Shown here: positions 25,926-34,230 of the stretch, one piece after another
How positions within the stretch are numbered: the first letter of the stretch is position 1
Layout of the letters: each line of letters begins with the position of its first letter
NCBI GenBank assembly: GCA_028704415.1
Contig: JAQWFM010000011.1
Coordinates: 1 to 46,153, forward strand
DNA length: 46,153 nt
Direction of reading: 5' to 3'
Source of the DNA: Oscillospiraceae bacterium
GTDB lineage: Bacteria > Bacillota > Clostridia > Saccharofermentanales > Fastidiosipilaceae
Notes under the pieces: generated by a model
What the model was told of the DNA's origin: nothing
The model's database searches: none
The model's input: only the letters and a program-made list of their open reading frames with translations
Program-made: the position numbers and the translations under genes

Positions 25926-25978
25926 GACCGGAGCCCCGGTCCGGCTGGCGGCGGCAGCGGCTGGCTTTGGCCGGTCAG
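25926..25978. terminator. convergent hairpin between proton ATPase and CehA genes
   Basis: GACCGG/CCGGTC (25926-25931, 25936-25941) with a 4-nt loop forms a compact stem between two convergent genes. A second long-range pairing (CCGG with CCGG near 25970) is possible. There is no T run on either strand, so factor-independent termination is unproven. Confidence 0.3.
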
Positions 25979-25979
25979 C

Positions 25980-27308
25980 TCAGTCTACAAAGTAAAGGGG
26001 ATTGCTAATGGCCCGGATATACAGCTGCCCGACCAGGCGACAAGTTACCTGAGCATAAACATAGCGCCAGCCGGGGCTTACCGCTGTCTGTATAACTGCC
26101 CGGCCCGCGGCCGGGCTGCCGCTGGCCGGCCGGGTGGGCTTGAGCTCAGCCTGCAGCCCCTGATCGGTCACCAGCTGCAGCTGCTGCCCGCGCTTAAGCT
26201 GCCAGGCTTCCGCGCGGACCTGCAAAACCTGCCCGGGCTGGCGCCGGACCAGGTCACCCATCCCGGCCTCACCGCAGACCAGAGACAGCCGCGGCCCCTG
26301 CAGGGAGCAGCTGACATAAGCGTGACTCTGCCGCAGCGCGGTCAGTAAATCCTGCGGCTGGGGCGATGTGGTTTGTATCCAGGTGACCGGCTGGCCCAGC
26401 CGGACCGGCTGCCTGTCCCGGTGATAATCGCTGCCGCCTGCCAGCGGCACTTGCCGGCCTTCGGCCAGCAGGCCGCGCCACCACTCAATAGCAGCCAGAT
26501 TGGACGGCCGCATAGGGCCATTCCATACTTCTACCAGATCAAAGGTCTGGCGGTCATCCCAAAGGTAGGGACAATAGCGGTCCCGGGGGTGGTTTACTGA
26601 GATCAGAGCCCCGCGCCGCCGAGCTTCCTGCAGCAACGCCAGGCGTTCGGCATCGCTGTTAGCGACAAAGCTGGTGAAAGGATCAGGTACGCCAAACAGA
26701 TTCATGTGCCCGCGGTAGTGGGTCCATTCTACCGCCGGGATCAGCGTGAGGTCAGAGGGCTGCGGCAGCTGCAAATTTTCACTGTAATTGTTGTGGTCGG
26801 AGATGGCGATGTAGTCCAGCCCCAGCGCCAGCGCTTTCCGGATGAGCTCCTCCCGGGTATGCTGGCCGTCCGAGGCGGTGGAGTGCATGTGCAGGTCGCC
26901 TGCCATCCAAAATCGCTCCGGCAGACTTAAAAAACGCAGGTCGTAGCGGACCTCCAGGCCGGCTGCCGGGATGCGGTAAGCACCCAGCAGGATCCGCCAG
27001 ACTCCGGGGGTGAGGGTGCACTTAAGGTAACCTGGAGTGGCGCTGTCCGGTCCCACCCAGATTTGCTGGCGCGCGCCGCCCGACCAGCCTAAAAAGCGTC
27101 CGTTCTGGTCCTCCAGCCCCAGATCCACCACATTGGAGGTCTCTGGACCGCGGCCGGCGTCAGGGTTGTACTTTTCATAGTCATAGCTGATCTCCAGCCG
27201 CTCACAGCCTGCCGGAACGGTAAATTCTACAGTATAGTATTGACCTTGCCGGCTGTGCGGCACCCGGTGGCAAAGCTGCTGCCGGCTGATTTCCTGATAG
27301 GGTAGCAT
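25980..27308 (-). CDS. CehA/McbA-family PHP metallohydrolase
   Basis: This is a 442-residue protein. Residues 1-125 form a beta-sandwich-like N-terminal domain, and a PHP domain follows. The PHP metal motifs are clear: GDLHMHSTASDGQHT near 138, DYIAISDHNNYS near 167, PAVEWT near 190, and SVNHPRD near 238. A late GSDYH near 293 completes the site. The family name comes from the carbaryl hydrolase CehA; most relatives are uncharacterised phosphoesterases or amidases. The C-terminal 100 residues are beta-rich. It is the last gene of the GPH symporter-esterase operon, separated from the esterase by 148 nt that hold a degenerate tandem repeat. The substrate is unknown. Confidence 0.82.
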   Translation of the reverse strand: MLPYQEISRQQLCHRVPHSRQGQYYTVEFTVPAGCERLEISYDYEKYNPDAGRGPETSNVVDLGLEDQNGRFLGWSGGARQQIWVGPDSATPGYLKCTLTPGVWRILLGAYRIPAAGLEVRYDLRFLSLPERFWMAGDLHMHSTASDGQHTREELIRKALALGLDYIAISDHNNYSENLQLPQPSDLTLIPAVEWTHYRGHMNLFGVPDPFTSFVANSDAERLALLQEARRRGALISVNHPRDRYCPYLWDDRQTFDLVEVWNGPMRPSNLAAIEWWRGLLAEGRQVPLAGGSDYHRDRQPVRLGQPVTWIQTTSPQPQDLLTALRQSHAYVSCSLQGPRLSLVCGEAGMGDLVRRQPGQVLQVRAEAWQLKRGQQLQLVTDQGLQAELKPTRPASGSPAAGRAVIQTAVSPGWRYVYAQVTCRLVGQLYIRAISNPLYFVD

Positions 27309-27349
27309 TCTGATTCAGACTCACTTTCTCCGCTGACTTGCCCGGGCGT

Positions 27350-27462
27350 CTTCCTGCGCTTTTCGGGTGTGATTTGCCCAGGGCCGCTTCCTGCGTCTCC
27401 CGGGAGTGACTGCCCCCGGACTCTGCTTCCTGCGCCTTCCGGGCGTGATCTGGGGGCTACGC
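27350..27462 (-). repeat. degenerate 37-39-bp tandem repeat, three copies
   Basis: CTTCCTGCG recurs at 27350, 27387 and 27426, each time followed about 6 nt later by CGGG(T/A/C)GTGA. The copies differ by several bases. They fill the gap between esterase and CehA in an otherwise tightly packed operon. A fourth, poorer copy may precede the first. The function is unknown; possibilities are a decayed coding repeat, an RNA-processing site or a slippage product. Confidence 0.75.
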
Positions 27463-28233
27463 GTTCAGACTCTGACCGGCAGCGATGTGCTGGACCAGCC
27501 CATCCAGATACCCGTCCCAGAGCCGCCATTCGTGCCGCCCGTCCGTAAAATGCGCGCCGGCAGACCAGCCGGCCGCCTGCGCGGTCTGCACAAAAGACTG
27601 GCTCATAGGGAAAAGATCGTCCTGTCGGCCGCAGTACACCGCCAACTCCAGCTGAGGGTCCGGCTTTTGCTGCCGCAGCAGGTTAACCGGATTGAGCGGC
27701 GACTGCTGGGGGTCCGCGATCACCGCATCATAGAGGAAGGGAAATTCCTCATGCTCGGGACCGGCGGCGCGAGGCAGGAGCAGGCTCAGATCCAGCAGTC
27801 CGGACAGCAGCGCCGCGCCGCGGAAGCGCTCCGGATAGTTCAGGGCCAGCCGGGCCGCGCCCAGGCCGCCCATTGAAATGCCGGCCACATAGCTTTGCTG
27901 CGGCGCCGGATCCAGGCCCATCAGGAGCCGCAGGTATTCCGGCACTTCCTCCGCGACAAAGCGGAAGTAGTTTTGCCCCAGCACCTGGTCACAGTACATG
28001 CTGCGGCCGACACTGGGCGTCACCACCACCACGCCGGTTTCCTGAGCGTAGAGCTCAATTCTGGACAGGCGCAGCGGGGCGGTGGCGTCATCTGACAGAC
28101 CGTGCAGCAGATACAGACACGGGCGCTGAGAAAGCGGCCGCCCCTCCATGCGGACGGCGTCTGGCGCGATCACCGACAGTAGCGTGCTCATTTTGAGCTC
28201 ACGGGAATAAAAATCAATTGAAATAACAGCCAT
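27457..28233 (-). CDS. acetyl/tributyrin-type esterase
   Basis: This 258-residue alpha/beta hydrolase of the esterase D/EstA family has the nucleophile elbow VAGISMGGLGA with Ser near 125, an oxyanion YLLHGLSDD near 42, the acidic residue in CGRQDDLF near 208 and the catalytic His in DGRHEWRLW near 240. It has no signal peptide and so is probably intracellular. Family members remove acetyl or feruloyl groups from sugars and esters. ATG 28233 has GAGGAGG inside the last codons of the GPH symporter (gap 2 nt), so it is translationally coupled to a sugar transporter. This supports deacetylation of imported oligosaccharides. The exact substrate is not known. Confidence 0.87.
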   Translation of the reverse strand: MAVISIDFYSRELKMSTLLSVIAPDAVRMEGRPLSQRPCLYLLHGLSDDATAPLRLSRIELYAQETGVVVVTPSVGRSMYCDQVLGQNYFRFVAEEVPEYLRLLMGLDPAPQQSYVAGISMGGLGAARLALNYPERFRGAALLSGLLDLSLLLPRAAGPEHEEFPFLYDAVIADPQQSPLNPVNLLRQQKPDPQLELAVYCGRQDDLFPMSQSFVQTAQAAGWSAGAHFTDGRHEWRLWDGYLDGLVQHIAAGQSLNA

Positions 28234-28235
28234 GC

Positions 28236-29600
28236 TTAAACCTCCTCAGGATGGTCAGCTCCGGCGGCCGGGGCCGGGGCCGGCGCCGGCGCTTCCGGCG
28301 CGGAAGTTTCATCAGCAAAATGCAAAAAGTAAGAGAGCACCACACAGATCAGCATGATGGCAAAAGGAAAGTAGCTGATCAGAAAGCGCGCCGCGGTGAC
28401 CGGCTGCGGGCCAGGCTGGTCGCCGCTGACATAGCCGAACAGCTGTGAGACCAGCAAAAAGGCCAGAGCGGTGATCAACGTGCTGGACTTGTTCAGCACG
28501 CCCAGCAGACTGGAAAACATGCCTTCCCGCTGTACGCCGTGCCGGGCGCTGTCTTCGTCCAGAATCCGCGCGGCCACCAGATCCATGGTGACAGTTACAC
28601 CGCCATAACCGGTGCCAAGCTGCAGCATAATCAGCGCGCTGATCAGCAGAGAACGGGACAATGAAAGCAGAATAATGGCCAACGCGACCGTAACCAGCGC
28701 CAGTCGCCAGGCTTTCATCAAATGGGTGCGCCGGATCAGCCGCACCCACAGCAGGGGGATAGAGGCAATGGCCACCAGGATTACGACCAGCAGCAAAATG
28801 GTGGAGGCAGAGTCCTCATTGTTCAGCACATACTTGGCGTAGAAGCTGACCGACTGCTGCAGGACGGCGAAGGCCGCAAAAAACGCGGCATTGGTCAAGC
28901 CGTAGAGCCAGAACTTGGGGTTGCGCACGATATCACGGATGGTGCGCCAGAGCTGCGGTTTGGGCCGGGCCTGCGCTTCCGCGGTTTCCGGGCAGGTAAA
29001 GGTCATGTATAAAATGACGATCACCGCCAGGAGACCATAAATGATGGCGGTGGTCTGATAACCGATTTTCCCCGCGATCAGGGGCGTGAGCGCCATGCTG
29101 AGAATCATGGCCAGCAACTGGAAGATCTGGCGCAAGGCGTTGGTGCGGGAGCGTTCGGCCTCTGTCTTGAATAGCTCAGGAAAGAGCGCGCCGTAATTGG
29201 TGTTGATCAGACTGTCCAGGGTGCCGGTGAGGATATACATCAGCAAAGCGTAGGAGAAGACTGAACCAGGCGCCAGACTGGAGGGGACGCTGAAGAAAAG
29301 GATCAGGCTGAGCGCCAGCAGCGGCGCGCCGATGACCAGCCAGGGCCTGCGCCGTCCCCAGGGAGAACGGGTGCGGTCAGACAGGTATCCGTAAATGGGA
29401 TTGTCGATAATATCGACAACGGTATATATGCTCAGGATCAGGGCAAAAGACTGGGAACTGATGGCGGACAGCTTGTCTACATAGAATATGAAGGCGTAGG
29501 TCTTGAACATGTTGATGGGGATGGAGGTCCCAAACATGCCGATCGCGTAATTTAGCGGCCGGGTGGGACGGGTGCGGAGCGCGCCGGTTTTCTGGTTCAT
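28236..29600 (-). CDS. GPH-family sugar:cation symporter (MFS)
   Basis: This 454-residue, 12-helix transporter of the glycoside-pentoside-hexuronide family has the family signature SDRTRSPWGRRRPWL after TM2 (about residues 70-85). It starts with LNYAIGMFGTSIPINMFKTY. ATG 29600 is preferred because AGGAGGT lies 9 nt upstream; the ATG at 29609 abuts the ribosome binding site. It is the first gene of an operon with an esterase and a CehA-like hydrolase, so a beta-xyloside, glucuronide or other glycoside is a fair guess. It has an acidic, Pro/Ala-rich C-terminal tail. No EIIA-like domain is present. Confidence 0.87.
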   Translation of the reverse strand: MNQKTGALRTRPTRPLNYAIGMFGTSIPINMFKTYAFIFYVDKLSAISSQSFALILSIYTVVDIIDNPIYGYLSDRTRSPWGRRRPWLVIGAPLLALSLILFFSVPSSLAPGSVFSYALLMYILTGTLDSLINTNYGALFPELFKTEAERSRTNALRQIFQLLAMILSMALTPLIAGKIGYQTTAIIYGLLAVIVILYMTFTCPETAEAQARPKPQLWRTIRDIVRNPKFWLYGLTNAAFFAAFAVLQQSVSFYAKYVLNNEDSASTILLLVVILVAIASIPLLWVRLIRRTHLMKAWRLALVTVALAIILLSLSRSLLISALIMLQLGTGYGGVTVTMDLVAARILDEDSARHGVQREGMFSSLLGVLNKSSTLITALAFLLVSQLFGYVSGDQPGPQPVTAARFLISYFPFAIMLICVVLSYFLHFADETSAPEAPAPAPAPAAGADHPEEV

Positions 29601-29767
29601 CTGCGACATACCTCCTGAAGCGGCCTGCTACCGGAGACACGGTCACCGGAAGGGGAGAGCCGGATATTTGTTTCTATCTTAACGTATTATGTCACCTCCA
29701 GGTTAAAGAATCAGCGCGATTTGTTTAGATTTCCGGTTCTGGCCGCAGCTGACTGACTGGCAAGGCT

Positions 29768-31354
29768 TCAGTTGATCCCACCCTGCCAGACAGACTGATC
29801 ACTGATATACTGCGGATCTACAGCAGGTACATAGTAAGCGATATAGCTGTGCAATCCAATGTCTGGAGCCTGGTCAGAGGTATCAATATAAAAAATATAC
29901 CAGGGCAGGATGGTGTCGTAATCCCAGCTGTTGATCTGGTAAACCATCTCGACCTTAAGCAGTTTATCCAGATCCGGCGTTGGCTGGGGACCCTGACTCA
30001 CAGCAAATTGTCCGGCCTGTAACAGGCTTTCCGCCTCGCTCAGACTGATGATGGGGTAATCCCCCAGCTTTTCAAGCTGATCCAGCTGATTAGTCTGCCG
30101 CAGGAGACTGATATAAGCTCCGCCAGACGGATTCTGATCCGAGCTGTCAAGCTCAGTGACCATAAAGGAAAGCTGCCGGCCGGCGTAATTGAGCATCTGC
30201 TCGGCCAACGTTCCGCTTTTGTCATAGATACTCAGCTGGTAGGACTTGCTGATGAGCCCGTTACTGCCGTCTGCTTCCGGCGCAACATAGCCATATCGGG
30301 TATGGAGTTCAATGACCGGCTGGTCCATCTGGATAACCTGGCTGTATTGCGTCAGGACATAATCTGCCAGCGCCAGCATCTGCTCCGGCGTGGTGCTGAG
30401 CAGGTTAGCCGGCAAAGTATCCGCTTGCGCCTCTGCTCCCTGCGGGAAAACCAGTGAATCCGGCAGCAGGAGACCGCTGTCCGGATCAAAATTCAGCGTA
30501 TAGGCGCCGATTCCGCTGACGCTGAGCTGAATCCCGTCTATGCTGGTTTGAAGCGAATCAAATTGCTGGCTGCTGGCAAGCAGGCTCTCACGGCTATGCA
30601 GGACTTCGCTTGAAGGATATACCACGGGCGCTTCCAGATCATCCCAGTTTACGGTCAGCTGCAAAGCCGCGGCCAGCTGCTCCAGCTGCTGCAGCAGGTC
30701 AGACCCGCCGGTTCCGCTTATACTTTGGGTATCCGGCATGATGGTGCGCAGATTCCGGTACACCGGCAGGGTCGTGATATCCGCGTCCTCAGTCCAGGGA
30801 TTATGGTCAGCCAGTTCAGACTGCTCCAGATACAACTGCCCGTAAGCTGCCGTGGCTCCGCTGCCGTCATCAGACAGCCCAATTACCAGCAGCGGCAGCC
30901 CAGCAGTTCCCTGCGGACTGCTATCTGAAGCGGCAGCTGTCTGGCTTGCCTCCCCGGCAGCTGAGGCCGGGATCTGGCTTGATTGACTGGATTCCTGGCC
31001 GGTGGCGGCCTGTGCTGCCCTGTCTGCAGCAGTTGCCGTGCCGGCACTGCCTGTGCTGCTGGTGGTCTGGGTTCCGGCCAGGCCTGCCGGCCAGAGACCG
31101 GCGCGGTACAGACCAAACCAGCTGCCCAGCAGCAAAACCAAACTGGCTGCCGCTGCGGTGACCAATCCGCGGCGCCAGCTGAGCCGCGGCCGGCAGCGGC
31201 TTTCTGCCGCCGCGGTGTCCGTTACGTCAGGGTTGCGGGCCCTGCCGGGAGACCAGGTTTGAGCTTCGACAATATAACGCTCGCGGACCTGACCTATGGC
31301 ATCAAGCAGCTGAGCCGCTCTGTCGGATGGTTGTTTTGCAGTTTGTTTATTCAT
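29768..31354 (-). CDS. membrane anti-sigma factor partner of ECF sigma
   Basis: This is a 528-residue single-pass protein. The cytoplasmic N-terminus (1-60) holds the LLDAIGQVRERYIVEAQ pattern typical of Bacillota proteins encoded after ECF sigma genes. A transmembrane helix spans about 63-85. A long Ser/Thr/Ala/Gln-rich linker (about 90-150) resembles an extracytoplasmic stalk, and the remaining 370 residues are a mixed alpha/beta sensor domain. ATG 31354 is chosen because GGAGG lies 8 nt upstream; the 9-residue longer form starts over that site. It is 49 nt downstream of the sigma gene. Anti-sigma activity is inferred from position and topology. No zinc-binding HxxxCxxC motif is seen. Confidence 0.75.
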   Translation of the reverse strand: MNKQTAKQPSDRAAQLLDAIGQVRERYIVEAQTWSPGRARNPDVTDTAAAESRCRPRLSWRRGLVTAAAASLVLLLGSWFGLYRAGLWPAGLAGTQTTSSTGSAGTATAADRAAQAATGQESSQSSQIPASAAGEASQTAAASDSSPQGTAGLPLLVIGLSDDGSGATAAYGQLYLEQSELADHNPWTEDADITTLPVYRNLRTIMPDTQSISGTGGSDLLQQLEQLAAALQLTVNWDDLEAPVVYPSSEVLHSRESLLASSQQFDSLQTSIDGIQLSVSGIGAYTLNFDPDSGLLLPDSLVFPQGAEAQADTLPANLLSTTPEQMLALADYVLTQYSQVIQMDQPVIELHTRYGYVAPEADGSNGLISKSYQLSIYDKSGTLAEQMLNYAGRQLSFMVTELDSSDQNPSGGAYISLLRQTNQLDQLEKLGDYPIISLSEAESLLQAGQFAVSQGPQPTPDLDKLLKVEMVYQINSWDYDTILPWYIFYIDTSDQAPDIGLHSYIAYYVPAVDPQYISDQSVWQGGIN

Positions 31355-31403
31355 GGTGCTGCCTCCTTCCATGTGATTCAAGGCCTCAGTCAGGCTGAAA
31401 TTG

Positions 31404-31964
31404 TCAAAGCTTTATCCCGTCTGATAAGAGGTGGCGCTGCAGCTTTTTGCGCGTGCGAAAGAGAATGGATTTGACCTTGCTCTCACTCATGCCATAATCT
31501 GCAGCCATTTCGCTGATACGACTGATATACCAGTAACGGCGCATGAACACGCAGCGATCCCTGGCCGAAAGCCCGGCCAGAAAGCGATTCAGACTGTCAA
31601 CCAGTCTGGCCTCGTCCAGCTGCTCTTCTATCCGCTCAGGTGAGGAAAGGCAGCCTTCCAGATCTTCCAGTACCAGCTCTACCTGTCCGCCGCCCCGCTT
31701 GGCGGCGTGCTCCCGGCGGTAGCGGTCCAGCGCCAGGTTGCGGGTAATCCGGGCCAGAAAAGGCGCCAGCAGGCCGGGGCGCTGGGGCGGTATATTGGTC
31801 CAGGCCCGCAGCCAGGTGTCATTGACGCATTCTTTGCTATCCTCATCATCAAACAGGATGTTCCAGGCAATCGAGCGGCAATAACGGCCGTATTTAGCGG
31901 CAGTTTCATGGATCGCCTGCTCTGAGCGAGCCCAGTACAGTTCAACGATCTGTTTGTCTTCCAT
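31404..31964 (-). CDS. ECF-type RNA polymerase sigma factor
   Basis: This is a 186-residue group 4 sigma factor. The sigma-2 region (about 15-90) shows DDEDSKECVNDTWLRAW and the core-binding helix FLARITRNLALDRYRR. The sigma-4 region (about 125-180) has an HTH ending SESKVKSILFRTRKKL. ATG 31964 follows AGGGGGTGA. The downstream anti-sigma gene is its partner. ECF sigma factors usually activate their own operon from the about 300 nt upstream (31965-32266), but I see no clear AAC/CGT-type promoter pair. The targets and signal are unknown. Confidence 0.9.
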   Translation of the reverse strand: MEDKQIVELYWARSEQAIHETAAKYGRYCRSIAWNILFDDEDSKECVNDTWLRAWTNIPPQRPGLLAPFLARITRNLALDRYRREHAAKRGGGQVELVLEDLEGCLSSPERIEEQLDEARLVDSLNRFLAGLSARDRCVFMRRYWYISRISEMAADYGMSESKVKSILFRTRKKLQRHLLSDGIKL

Positions 31965-32198
31965 CTGCTGTCACCCCCTGTTTTCAGGATACTGACGGGA
32001 CAACCTTGCCCTGGTACCCTGGACGCCGCGCGGTATTAACGATCTCTCTTACACCTATTATGACGGACAGCAGCCTGGTTTGGTTGCAGTAAACACTGAA
32101 TCACGCAGCCTAAAGGCTGGCACGGATTTCGATCACCGCTGCGGTCGCTTGCCTTTCTATTTGTGCTAAATCCAACCGCGAAGCCTGGTTAGCCATGT

Positions 32199-32204
32199 TA
32201 AACT
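32199..32204 (+). promoter_or_regulatory. extended -10 upstream of DUF1858-SBP operon
   Basis: TGT-TAAACT (32196-32204) is an extended -10 about 63 nt upstream of ATG 32267. It is nearly the same as the element before sngA (TGCTAAACT). No good -35 accompanies it. Low-confidence promoter call from pattern only. Confidence 0.35.
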
Positions 32205-32266
32205 GCCTGCAAAACCCGGCGCGTAGGCTCATTATGAATGGCCGCGCTACACGGAAAGGATCAGAC

Positions 32267-33532
32267 ATGGCAGAATACTTTAAGCTGACCGACAGCATTT
32301 ACGATATCACGGAAAAATATCCGGTCTTGATTGACCTGCTGGCCGCGGAGGCCTTTCCGCTGCTGAAAAATCCCGCCCTGCGGCAAGTGATGGGCCGGAC
32401 CATCACGCTTGAAAGCGCCCTGCGCAGTAAGCAGCTGAGTGTGGACTTGTTTGCGCAAAAGCTGCGGGAAACCATCAGGCAAAACCAGGCTGACCAGGCC
32501 GGATTGAGCAGCGGAGTGACTGCGCCGGCGCCGCAGCGGCCTGACGGCCCGCGGCTTGAAGGGGTGCTGCCCTGCCCCATCCGGATACCGCTGCTGGACC
32601 AGCTGGAAACCTGGCTGGGTCAGCAGCCGGCCGGCAGTCCGGTCCACCATCTGACCTATCAACTGCAGGCCGCCAGTCTTGGCCTGGACAAGATCATTCA
32701 GGATGTGCGGACCAGTCAGGGTAACCCGGACCAGCTGGCAGATCTTTATCTGTCGGCCGGCTTTGAGCTGTTTTTTGACCATGAGCTCATGGGCCAGTAC
32801 TGTGATCGCGGCGCGTTTGGCGACCTGAGCCAGCGGCGCAGGCTTAATCCGGACTTGCAAAATGCGCGGATTGATCTGCAGGACCCGCTCGGGCAATACG
32901 CTATCCTGGGGGTCGTACCGGCTGTCTTTATGGTTAACACCAAAGTGCTGGGCCAGCGCCCCTTCCCCCAAACCTGGGCGGATCTGCTGCGCCCGGAGTT
33001 TGAGCACAGCGTCGCCCTGCCTACGCGGGACCTGGACCTGTTCAACGCGCTGCTTTTACACATTCACCGCTTTTACGGAGCGGAGGGGGTCACACGGCTG
33101 GGCCGGGCTGCTCAGCAGGCCCTGCATCCGGCCCAGATGGTCAAAGGCAGCGGGCAGAAAGCGGCGGCCGGACTGCCCGCGGTTTCCGTTACCCCTTACT
33201 TTTTTACCCGGATGATAGGGGGAAACAGCCCGCTTCAGCCGGTCTGGCCCCAGGACGGCGCCATTGTCAGCCCTATATTTATGCTGGCTAAAGCCAGCGC
33301 TCAGCCGCAGCTCCAGCCGCTGGTAGATTTTTTCTGTTCCCGCCAGGTCGGTGAAACCTTCAGCGCCAATGGCAAATTCCCGTCCACCCATCCGGAGGTG
33401 GACAATCAGCTGCAGCCGGAGCAGGACTTCATGTGGCTGGGGTGGGACTATATTCACCAGCAGGACATCACCCGGCTGATCCGGCAGACAGAAAGGCTCT
33501 TTTACGCCGCGCAAGGAAAGGACAGCTTATGA
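32267..33532 (+). CDS. DUF1858 domain fused to ABC-type substrate-binding fold, cytoplasmic
   Basis: This is a 421-residue protein. Residues 1-75 form a DUF1858/ScdA_N-like helical domain (YFKLTDSIYDITEKYPVLIDLL); the usual cysteines are absent. After a short Pro-rich linker, about 105-420 look like an iron-type periplasmic binding protein (IIQDVRTSQGNPDQLADLYLS, PAVFMVNTKVLGQRPFPQTWADLLRPEF, PLVDFFCSRQVGETFS). There is no signal peptide or lipobox, so it should stay in the cytoplasm. ATG 32267 follows GGAAAGGA. The next gene's ATG overlaps its stop (ATGA), so the two are coupled. A ligand such as a metal-chelate or cofactor precursor is inferred from fold only. The family pairing is unusual. 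Confidence 0.75.
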   Translation: MAEYFKLTDSIYDITEKYPVLIDLLAAEAFPLLKNPALRQVMGRTITLESALRSKQLSVDLFAQKLRETIRQNQADQAGLSSGVTAPAPQRPDGPRLEGVLPCPIRIPLLDQLETWLGQQPAGSPVHHLTYQLQAASLGLDKIIQDVRTSQGNPDQLADLYLSAGFELFFDHELMGQYCDRGAFGDLSQRRRLNPDLQNARIDLQDPLGQYAILGVVPAVFMVNTKVLGQRPFPQTWADLLRPEFEHSVALPTRDLDLFNALLLHIHRFYGAEGVTRLGRAAQQALHPAQMVKGSGQKAAAGLPAVSVTPYFFTRMIGGNSPLQPVWPQDGAIVSPIFMLAKASAQPQLQPLVDFFCSRQVGETFSANGKFPSTHPEVDNQLQPEQDFMWLGWDYIHQQDITRLIRQTERLFYAAQGKDSL

Positions 33533-34230
33533 ATCTGACCATTGTTTCCGGCCCGCCTTCATCAGGCAAAACCGCCGTGATCCTGAAAACCATTGCGGCG
33601 CTGAAAAGCCGCGGGGTCAAAGTGGGGGTGGTCAAATTTGACTGCCTGTACACCGATGATGACAAGGCCTATGCAGAAGCCGGTGTGCCGGTTCAAAAGG
33701 GTCTGTCCGGCGCCCTGTGCCCGGACCACTTTTTTGCCTCCAATATTGAAGAAATTGTCCGCTGGGGCAAGCAAAGCGAGCTGGACTTGCTGATCACGGA
33801 ATCAGCCGGACTGTGTAACCGCTGTTCGCCGTACCTGAAACAGGTAAAAGGTGTCTGTGTCATTGACAACCTGTCCGGCATTAATACGCCCCGCAAAATC
33901 GGCCCGCTGCTGAAGTCAGCCGATCTGGTGGTTATTACCAAGGGAGATATTGTATCCCAGGCGGAGCGGGAGGTCTTTGCGGCCCGGGTGAGCTCGGTCA
34001 ATCCCCGCGCGCTGATCTTACCGGTCAACGGCCTGACCGGTCAGGGTGCTTACGAGCTGAGCACCCTGCTGTACAACCCGGACCTGCAGGTAGAGACTGT
34101 CCAGGGCATGCAGCTGCGTTTCCCCATGCCGGCGGCGCTGTGCTCTTACTGTCTGGGCGAAACCCGCATTGGCCAGGCGTTTCAACTGGGCAACGTCAAA
34201 AAGATGGATTTGGGGGAGCCTGAAGCATGA
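33529..34230 (+). CDS. HypB/UreG/CobW-like P-loop GTPase with cysteine pairs
   Basis: This is a 233-residue nucleotide-binding protein. Walker A is VSGPPSSGKTAV near residue 6, a switch-like acidic segment VVKFDCLYTDDD lies near 38, and Walker B is LLITESAGLCNRCSP near 87. A base-recognition VITKGDIV is near 138. The layout matches the SIMIBI GTPases HypB and UreG that deliver nickel. CNRC (about 94-97) and CSYC (about 204-207) are potential metal ligands. ATG 33529 overlaps the stop of the upstream gene. The last 4 nt overlap the next gene (ATGA). Function as a metallochaperone GTPase is inferred; no HypA, UreE or hydrogenase gene is nearby. Confidence 0.78.
   Translation: MNLTIVSGPPSSGKTAVILKTIAALKSRGVKVGVVKFDCLYTDDDKAYAEAGVPVQKGLSGALCPDHFFASNIEEIVRWGKQSELDLLITESAGLCNRCSPYLKQVKGVCVIDNLSGINTPRKIGPLLKSADLVVITKGDIVSQAEREVFAARVSSVNPRALILPVNGLTGQGAYELSTLLYNPDLQVETVQGMQLRFPMPAALCSYCLGETRIGQAFQLGNVKKMDLGEPEA

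Noticed and set aside
30983-31474. 163-codon plus-strand ORF opposite the anti-sigma gene
   Set aside because: It is the shadow of the Ala/Gln/Ser-rich anti-sigma linker, with low complexity and no start signal.
32267-33532. Ordinary periplasmic binding protein of an ABC importer
   Set aside because: The N-terminus is a DUF1858-like helical domain with no signal peptide or lipobox, and no permease gene is present.
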